From Cryptomeria japonica (Eukaryota; Streptophyta; Pinopsida; Cupressales; Cupressaceae): a stretch of DNA of 60,000 nucleotides. Positions 52,984-60,000 of the stretch are shown in pieces. Position numbers and translations under genes: made by a program. Within the stretch, counting starts at the first letter, position 1. Each line of letters starts with the position of its first letter. The DNA lies in contig NC_081408.1 of the NCBI RefSeq assembly GCF_030272615.1, positions 201,154,341-201,214,340 on the forward strand. The letters run 5' to 3'. Under the pieces are notes generated by a model. It ran no database searches and was not told the origin of the DNA. It saw nothing but the letters and a program-made list of their open reading frames with translations.

Positions 52984-54095
52984 CGTGATCAAGTTGTCCC
53001 TGCTAATCTTTCCCAAAATGAAAAAAGGAACCTAATCCAAAATGCATCACGGTATGTCATCATTGCTAACGACCTATTTAGGTGAGGTTTACATAATACT
53101 TTACTTAGATGTCTCGAAACAAAAGAGTCCCAACGTGCATTATTTGAGGTTCATGAAGGTGTTTGTGGATCCTATTCGAATGCTCTAACTTTAGCACGAA
53201 AACTACTAAGGGTTGGCTACTACTGGGCAAACATGGAGAAAGAAGCTATAAAATTTGCTAAAACCTATGAAAAGTGTCAGCTACATGGGCACCTTATTCA
53301 TACTCCAGCAAGGGATCTCATACCCTTTGTGACACACTAGCTCTTCCAACAGTGGGCATTTGATCTAATTGGCCAAATATATTCTGCATCATCTAATGGA
53401 TACAAATTTATTATCACTTCCACTGAGTACTTCACTAAGTGGGTAGAAGCGGTTCCGCTCGTCAAAGCAACCAGCAAACAAGTAGCTCTCTTTATTCTTA
53501 ATTATATCATCTGTAGGTATGGTATACCTTCATCCATTATAACTGACAATGGAGGAGAGTTCAAGAACAAAGATCGAGATGAACTCTGTGAGAAGTTTAA
53601 AATCAAACAACACTAGTCCTCAGTATATTACCCTCAAGGTAATGGACAAGCAGAGGCATCTTACAAAAACCTACTGACTATCTTGCATAGAGCAGTGAAT
53701 AAATCCAGGAAGGATTGGCATCTGTAGCTCAATCCTACACTATGGGCTTATAGAACAAGTATCAGAACACCTACTGGGGCTACACCTTTTTCTCTGGTGT
53801 ATGGGTCCGAAGCATTATTACCTATTGAAGTAGAAATACCATCTCTAAGAGTTTCCTTCCAAGCTCTTGTTATTGATGAAGACTATAGAATATCTAGGTT
53901 ACAAGAGCTTGAATTATTGGATGACTGTCGGCAAGTGGCGTTTGATCATCTCAAAGTGTATCAAAAGAGAATGTCCAAAGGATATAATAAGAAAGTTCGA
54001 TATCAAGAATTTTAGGTTGGTGACCTAGTTCTGAGAGAAAATCCTAAAAATCAATAGTTTCAAGACAGGTCCATTAAATATCCGAGCTACAAAAA
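52984..54095 (+). pseudogene. pol: Gypsy integrase (G3), broken
   Basis: Zinc-binding part: FEVHEGVCGSYSNALTLARKLL and YYWANMEKEAIKFAKTYEKCQLHG (53145-53290); the second His of GSH is Tyr and one of the CxxC cysteines is Tyr, so the HHCC site is lost. Core: WAFDLIGQI (53355), SIITDNGGEF (53535) and YYPQGNGQAEASYK (53625) give D, D and E. C-terminal: GATPFSLVYGSEALLPIEVEIPS (53778) and YQEF, then VGDLVLRENPKNQ (54014). Stops at 53082, 53338, 53614, 53725 and 54013, among others. Confidence 0.85.
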
Positions 54096-55739
54096 GAAAT
54101 AATCTACCTCGCACCCTCTCCCTCATCACCTGGTGGAGGAGGAGGAGCCTAATGCCTGGGATCCTGTCGAGGCACCTGAGCTCCCTCTGACCATGCCATA
54201 TACTATGAATAGGGTATCACCTGCTATGCAACAGGAACTGCAACACTATATGCTGCAACATAGTAGGCTACCCTACTAGTCTAGTGGAGGACCTCCTGTC
54301 ACAGGGGCTCTATCTATGCTCTAATCTCTGCTCTCAGTGCTGCGATCTGGCAATCATGCTCGGTCCTCACCTTGGCAAGCTAGCGATCACGCTTGACCCT
54401 AACCTTAGCCATCTGTCGGTCCCGCTCCGCCAGCTGAGTCTGAGCCACTGTCAACTGTGACTGCAACTCTGCAAGATGTGCCCTCATCGATTGTCCAACG
54501 TCTGTCCCCTGCTCTCTCGTAGGATCCTCCATCTCCACCTCCACCTCCACCTCCACCTCCACCTCCACCTCCACCCTGCTCATCCCTCCGTTGCTAGACC
54601 TATCTGGAGCTGCTCGCTCCTCCTTAGTCCCACCCAATCTCACACCCACTCCTCCTAGGGATCCACCCTCACCCCGCTGCTATCCACCCTCAGCTGGCAC
54701 CCTAGTGCTGCTAGCACCAAGATCACCACCTATCTTCCTTGGAGCCTCAGCTCTCTATCCCTACCTCTGGCCATTTCCCTGTCCCTATGTTAGTGCGGGG
54801 GCATCATCCTCAACATCCTCAATACGAGGAGCCTGCTCACCTGGATCCGTGAATCATGAGAATGGATGCTACTGAAAATAATCTCTATACTAGGGCAATA
54901 CCCCCGCATCTGCTATGTCATCCATGTAATCCCACCTCAGATCATGTAAACCAGTCAGCTCCTACATCGCCAATGCATAAGACAACCGTGGAGACCATCC
55001 CTGTCTCTCCTCATCTACATACTGCACATAAGTTGTGTACTCCTATGAGATCCCCTGAGGTCGGCCATACTGCCTCATCACTCAAGAAGCGATGAATCAC
55101 TCCACAATGGTATGTGACCTCCCGATTAGTGGGCGTGTAACAAAAAGGTCCCTACAGACTAGCTGCCATTCATCCCATGGATCCAAGCCTCTGTACGGTC
55201 TCCATACAACGGCTATCAGGTCATCGAGCTACCGTCTCCAAAAATCTATCTTGCCCAGATGGGGCTATGTAATATATCTGGCATACCTATATATGATCGG
55301 TTGCCCGAACTCTCTACTGTCATCTACTATGGGCCGACAAACAGGAAGGTGCTCCCAAGCCCACACCTGTAAAATATATACATCGGCGGCCATGCTCCGC
55401 CCATCTCTGTACACGATCTCATACATCTCTCAATACATGTGGGCCAATAAACACGAACCCCAGCCAAGTCTCTAAGGGGTCTTTATCAACCTCTCTAGCA
55501 TCCAACCCCATCCGCACTAGAAGCTCTTCTACCCTCTATTTGGCATCTGAAAACAACCTATAAACCATAGTAGAATGCATGCCAGAGGATACTCCTCATT
55601 GTACCTGCTCATAAGTATGTACCAACTCATGGAACAAGTCAAAATGTCAGGATCACCAAAGACATGCCTCAGTGCCTGTAATCCTGGAAGGTGCCCTAAA
55701 TCATAATCTACCTTATCCCTAGCAAAAAGGATATGGAGG
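54096..55739 (-). pseudogene. PMD (MAIN-like) pseudogene, antisense in G3, truncated by TG-R
   Basis: Minus-strand homologue of the G2 PMD gene. Recognisable parts in order: DLGHLPGLQALRHVFGDPD and YNEEYPLACILLWFIGCFQ (55700-55540), LGWGSCLLAHMY and EMYEIVYRDGRSMAADV (55470-55375), LQVWAWEHLPVCRP (55370-55325), then VWRPYRGLDPWDEWQLV (about 55200), and a C-terminal (Val-Glu) repeat plus coiled coil with LAELQSQLTVAQTQLAERD (54560-54400). Many stops. The N-terminal part (about 100 aa by comparison with G2) would lie beyond TG-R, which inserted at 55740. The gene is antisense to pol, just after integrase, as expected for antisense ORFs of Tat-lineage elements. Confidence 0.78.
54528..54578. repeat. 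(TCCACC)n microsatellite
   Basis: About seven perfect TCCACC units inside the PMD pseudogene, coding for alternating Val-Glu on the minus strand. Confidence 0.9.
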
Positions 55740-57003
55740 TGTAAAGCGAAAAATCGCGATCGAACCCTAGTTGCTCTCCCCTCTTCCAACTCCAAGGAGA
55801 GAGAAGGGAGATTCACTAGGGTTGATGGTTTTCACTTAGGGGAGAGACTTTACATTCAAAAGAGGGGTTGAAACCCACAAGATCCAATCCCACGCAATGC
55901 AAGATTGGATGCTAAATGTGTTTCAAGGGTTAAGACAGCAAGGCTACCCTCTTTTGTAAAGAATGTGCATAGAAGAATTAAGCTAGGAATGCATAGAAAA
56001 TGATAAAGATTCGCTTATAAACTGAGATAGGGATATAGGATGAAGCTGCGGACCTGGAATTAGCAGTAAAATGTCGATATGGCACTGTCCTGCAAATTTG
56101 GGCAAAAGTTGTCAGGACGATGGCGCCCGGCGCCACGGTCCTCCGAAAAATCCGCGAAACGAAGGGGGATCTGTTCGTCTCTGCACAAGGATTCCAGATC
56201 TTCAATTTCAGCCGCGTACCTACAACCTACACACAGAAAAGTGAAGATGATTGGGGGGTTAGGGATTAGGGGTTTGCCTTTAGGTCAAACCCCAGTTTTT
56301 GGAATTAACCAAGAAATGAGCAAGTGCTGTAAATGTAAATGACTGTAAAATAAGTACTAATACCTTGTTCTAAGGATGTTTGTATCCTTATGTGCGAAGG
56401 TATAGATGTTGTATGTTGTATGTTGTAGCATGTAGTATGTGATCTCCTCTTCAATGGTTGAATCCTTGTCTTGAATGCAACACTTAGCCTTGAATGGAGA
56501 CTTGAAATGATCAATTGCTTGAAGGAATGCTTGAATGCTTGAATGCTTGAGTATAGTTTCCACGCTTTGTACACATATCCTCTTCATGCCAAATGAGAGA
56601 GAAAAATGTAGTTTATATACTTGCCAATTAGGGTTAAAAGACTAATTTTCCCGACCTTAGGCCGACCAGGAAATGTAATTTCCAAATTGCAAACAAAAAG
56701 ACCCGCAATCTCCTTAGGAGACCGGGCCCAAAATAGGACCCAGGGACCAGGGCACTGGGCGCCATGGTCCTGGGGACCAGGGCGCTGGGCGCCCTGGTCC
56801 TGAGGGACCAGGGCATTGGGCGCTCTGGTCCCACCTCCCGGGACAGCAGGGTGCAAGGAGGTTCAGGCCAGGGTACTTGAAAAATGTAGTTTTTGGTGTC
56901 GTGAGCAAGTTTCAGGGTCTCCATTCAGGTTGCGTGTTGCGTCGCCATCGTGAAGACCGAAATGCAGTCGAAATTGCAAGTGTCGCAATTTTAGGACGCT
57001 ACA
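55740..57003 (-). repeat. 3' LTR of TG-R
   Basis: About 1.26 kb, TGTAGCGTCCTAAAATTGCG to CGCTTTACA on the minus strand; matches 3351-4568. The GC-rich quasi-palindromic minisatellite (56735-56835) has three units here against two in TG-L, explaining part of the length difference. The GTGCACACGGTCCTC core is reduced to CGCCACGGTCCTC (56128). Confidence 0.9.
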
Positions 57004-57018
57004 TTTAGCCCCCACTTT
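57004..57018 (-). other. polypurine tract of TG-R
   Basis: The minus strand reads AAAGTGGGGGCTAAA directly before the 3' LTR. Confidence 0.7.
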
Positions 57019-57746
57019 AGCGGGAGTATGTATGCTCATACTTCCGGTAAAGTACAAGGAAACAACATTGAAAGACTTTCACCACGTCAAGGAGGCAAGA
57101 TACACCAAGCCCCCAGTGGACTAAGGATCTTACGACTTTGATTGACAAAGTAAAAGGGAAGATCACGAGGGAGAACCATGAATGTCAGTAGTAAGGTTCC
57201 CTCACTATGAGTCATGCAAGAAAGATATCAAAAATTCTCAAGGCAAGGTTAAATTTACCAAGAAATTTTCAAGTATCTTGAAAAGATATGAACGGGATTT
57301 ATGCCCCCCTACGTTAAAGCGATCGCACATGCCTCACCGGGGGTGATTGTTTTAACGTAGTGATACACATAAGAAATGAGAAAGGAAAGGAGCACGTTAT
57401 TGCAAGGATTTAGCCCCCAAGTGTGAGATAAACCCAAGGATAATAGACACAAAACACAAAGCATGAGGTGACTTCGCTTTCCTCGGGGTCAGTATGTTGT
57501 ATGATAATTCATGTATATCATATGAATGTATGCATAATTATTCTTCATTCCCCAATCAAGGAAGGTCACCTAGAAGAAGGGAACACATGTGTCTTTTGAG
57601 TCAACATGAGAGAGATCGAGAGATCTCAATACTTTGCATCGTCCTCAAGTAGACAACACCAAGGATGACAAACAGAAGAATGAAAATAACATATAGAAGA
57701 AGTAACAAAAAAAGAGAGGGGGGGAGAATCTTCTATGCTAATGTAA
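57019..57746 (-). other. TG-R 3' untranslated region
   Basis: No ORF. It contains a string reading CACACTTGGGGGCTAAA on minus (57408-57424), a second polypurine-like tract, and an inverted pair ACGTTAAAGCGATCG...TTTTAACGTAG (57311-57360). Confidence 0.55.
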
Positions 57747-60000
57747 CTAGTCTAGCACGTCATCTACCCCCCGATCTTGCTGATCAATGTTTCGGGAAGG
57801 CAGGGAACACGCTAGAGGAGGAACATCCAACACAGCAGATGGAGCTATCACAAGATCCAAACAAGGGCTATGTTCATGTTCTGAGCCACATTTTTCTTGT
57901 CTAGGAGCTAGGATAAGTGCTTTAGAAAATTCATTAGATAAATGGTTATCAACATCAACAAGTTCATATTCACTATCAGAAGAAAGAGGAGTAACATTTT
58001 CATCATGCATAACATTTTCATCTATATCATCATCAAGATTTATAAAAATTGGATCTTTAACTCGCATAGGATCAAGACCATCATGCATCTTATGTTTAGG
58101 AGATTTAGGCTCAATGTCCGGCTGAGGAGAAAATGGAATAATGCTTGTTGAAGGTGTTTTTGGAGATTGCAAAGTTCGAGAAGCAGCTGCCTGAGCTCTA
58201 AGATGACGCTTTCGTCGGCGTTCACGTGCAGAACAATTTCATCTAGTCTTAGTAGGAAGTGGAGAAGATTGAGGAAGAGGAATGTTCTCATCCTTATCAC
58301 TTGGGTGTTTAGGTTGTGGTCTCTTAGGCTGAATAATAGGAGAAGAAGAAGGTCTCTTCTCTCTATAAAAAGAAGGAAGAGGAACTGCTCCATATAAAGG
58401 AGGAATTTTTGGTTTAGGAAGAAGACCAAGTCCATCATGACGAGGAGGTATAGGTCTACTTTTAGAAGGTTTATTAGGCATAGACATAGTCACATCCATA
58501 GGGATGGGTTGGGAATCTTCTTGAGGAAAGACATTAGTTTTATCTTTCAAAGGAAGAACTTCCTTCTCAAGAATGATAGGAATATCAAGTTTAGGTGTTC
58601 TAGGTTCACTTAGAGATAGGATCATATCTTTTTTCCACTTTTGATAAGATTTGAAAAGATGATCACTTTGCGGAGGAAGAGATTGGAATTGTTTAGGCCA
58701 AAAGTAATCAATAGGAACGCTAGAAGTTCTTTCAGCTGGTTTAAAGAGACTATGATTGACAGTAACAACTTCACCATTATGGGGAAATTTTAAACACTTA
58801 TGAATAGGAGAAGCAATAGCTTTCATGGAAGATAGCCAAGGATAGCCAAGCTTCACACGAAATTGTTCGAAAGATGGAATAATAGCAAAGTTCACATCAA
58901 GAGATTTTTTATGGACCTCAATAGGCAATGTAATAGAACCAATTGCAAGAGAAGAAAATGCATCAAATAATTTCACAATCACATCTGTTTTGTCATATAT
59001 CACTTGATTCAATTGCAAAGTAAAAAGAAATTCTTCAGTAATAACATTAACCATGCACGAAGGATCAATAAGCACTCCATGGCAAGGTGTATTCTTAACT
59101 TTTGCAACTATGTATAAAGGACCATCAGGTGCCCTAATTGTTTCACTGGAATCAAATGTGATGGAAGGATCTTTAGGGATTTCTTGCTACTCTACAAAGT
59201 TAATCACATTCGGAGCCATAGACACCAGACCATCAGATGAAAGAGAGGAATCATTAGTCTCAATTGCATTAGAGGTATGAGAAGGTAATGGATTAGTAAA
59301 AATCTGAAGATTTTGGTTAGGAGGAGCTACAGACGTGTTGCCTTTATCATTCACTCCAGAAACAGAGATAGTATTATTATCAATCAAATCTTGAATTTTA
59401 CCCTTTAAAGAAAAACATTTTTCAGTATCATGCCCAGGCTGACGATGAAATTGACAAAAAGATTTGTTATCAAAATAAGGTGAAGTAATCTTTGCAGGAT
59501 CAATTTGTCTTATAGGAGGAAGAGTAAGCACATTTTGTTCCAATAACTTATTCATAATACTATGCAATGATTCATTCAAAGGAGTATACTTTCTTTCTTT
59601 CTTGAAAAATTTAGAAATAGGAGGCACACCCGATGCTGCATTCACATTGTTGTTGATGATGTTTTCATTGAATTTGATGGAATCTCTATTCGGTTTAAAC
59701 TTCCCAAATGGTTGTTGACTGCTATCACCCTTATCACTCGGAGCCATAGGATGTGATTGTTCCATTTGACTCACAGTCAGTTGATAATTGTGAAGAGTTG
59801 CACACAACTGTTGGAAAGAAGTAAACTCAGAAAACAGAAGTTTGTCTTGAATATCCTTTTGTAAATTAGAACTAAAGATTCTTTGAATATCATTGTCAGG
59901 CACTGGAAAAGAAATTTGAGCATACAAATGCTTATATCTATCAATGAAATCAGTCACTTTCTCTTTAACACCTTGTTTACAATGCATTAAATCAATCAAA
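57747..60000 (-). pseudogene. gag: Gag-protease-like-tail polyprotein of TG-R, broken, N-terminus outside the window
   Basis: One frame with a TAG at 59187 (CAG in TG-L) and a TGA at 58239. Gag part (60000-59190): DLMHCKQGVKEKVTDFIDRY, knuckle FCQFHRQPGHDTEKC. Protease-like part (59170-58700): IVAKVKNTPCHGVLIDPSCMVNV-type region with D-P-S instead of D-T-G, then FRVKLGYPWLSSM, a counterpart of the usual LGRPWL landmark, and CLKFPHNGEVV. Tail (58700-57747): Pro/Ser-rich with an Arg-rich run (RERRRKRHLRAQ, near 58215) and an acidic end (INLDDDIDENV). The same layout in TG-old suggests this is the family's full coding capacity. Confidence 0.85.

Larger units (their letters stand above)
42950..55739 (+). 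mobile_element. G3: Tat-lineage Gypsy element with an antisense PMD gene (3' end outside or disrupted)
   Basis: 5' LTR, primer site TGGCGCCCACCGTGGGGC, leader, gag, protease, a long linker, RT, RNase H, a second archaeal-type RNase H, integrase, and then an antisense PMD pseudogene cut by the TG-R insertion at 55740. The dual RNase H and the antisense ORF after integrase place it in the Tat (Ogre/Retand-like) lineage of Ty3/Gypsy. It is the only Gypsy-type element here with polymerase. All ORFs carry stops. The 3' LTR should lie beyond 60000. Confidence 0.85.
55740..60000 (-). mobile_element. TG-R: gag-protease LTR element without polymerase, right copy (partial)
   Basis: Minus-strand element entering the window inside gag and ending with a 3' LTR (57003-55740). 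After the protease-like part and a tail the reading frame ends at 57747; polypurine tract and LTR follow. So RT, RNase H and integrase are absent and the coding part is a single Gag-protease-like-tail frame. Inserted into the G3 antisense PMD gene. Close to TG-L in sequence (most gag residues identical). Confidence 0.88.

Noticed and set aside
54591-55475. Plus-strand Pro/Ser-rich ORFs
   Set aside because: Shadows of the minus-strand PMD pseudogene.
57787-58397. Plus-strand ORFs opposite the TG-R tail
   Set aside because: Complement of a Pro/Ser- and Arg-rich coding region on the minus strand; no independent support.

Overview
The window is plant nuclear DNA made almost entirely of LTR retrotransposons, inserted into one another and decayed to different degrees. 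I find no ordinary host gene, tRNA, rRNA or CRISPR array. The element types (Sirevirus-like Copia with iMet primer sites and multiple polypurine tracts, a Tat-lineage Gypsy with a second RNase H, plant mobile domain ORFs) and a TTTAGGG-type telomeric motif point to a seed plant. The AT-rich, deeply nested and heavily decayed layout suggests a very large genome, possibly a gymnosperm, but I cannot name a species. Element names used here (TG-L, TG-R, TG-old, Cop1, Cop2, C3, C4, G2, G3) are my own labels.

Layout from left to right: 1-4568, minus-strand gag-protease element without polymerase (TG-L; leader and 5' LTR). 4569-14712, 3' part of a Copia element (Cop1) whose 3' LTR is split by a complete Copia element (Cop2, 6456-14181) with a perfect TATGC target-site duplication. 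14713-16831, 3' end of a non-autonomous Copia-like element (C3). 16954-19215, probable solo LTR set in a pyrimidine-rich tract that continues to about 19640 and is followed by a short telomere-like stretch. 19683-20664, unassigned. 20665-28438, two-LTR minus-strand non-autonomous Sirevirus-like element (C4) with a zinc-knuckle-array protein and a long unrecognised second reading frame. 28436-39826, G2, the youngest element (LTRs about 0.5% different by eye), with no polymerase, an intact 872-aa Pro/Gln-rich sense ORF and an antisense plant mobile domain (PMD) gene. 39827-42949, a very old plus-strand relative of the gag-protease family (TG-old). 42950-55739, Tat-lineage Gypsy (G3) with gag, protease, RT, RNase H, second RNase H and integrase, plus an antisense PMD pseudogene. 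55740-60000, a second copy of the gag-protease family (TG-R) inserted into that PMD gene.

Two guilds of related elements emerge. (i) Gypsy guild: G3, G2 and the TG family share an LTR 5' terminus of the form TGTAnnnnCCTAAAA. G2 and G3 also share about 700 bp of leader with twin hairpins and an antisense PMD gene, yet use different primer sites. The simplest inference is that G3-type elements supply enzymes in trans to G2 and TG. (ii) Copia guild: Cop1, Cop2, C3, C4 and the solo LTR share an LTR 3' module, and the elements retaining their 3' regions share multiple polypurine tracts. Cop2 and C4 both carry a ladder of small hairpins with a near-constant CTARCA/TTAACN loop and variable stems. 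All functional statements about trans-mobilisation are inference. Most coding regions carry premature stops, and many of these are compatible with cytosine deamination.
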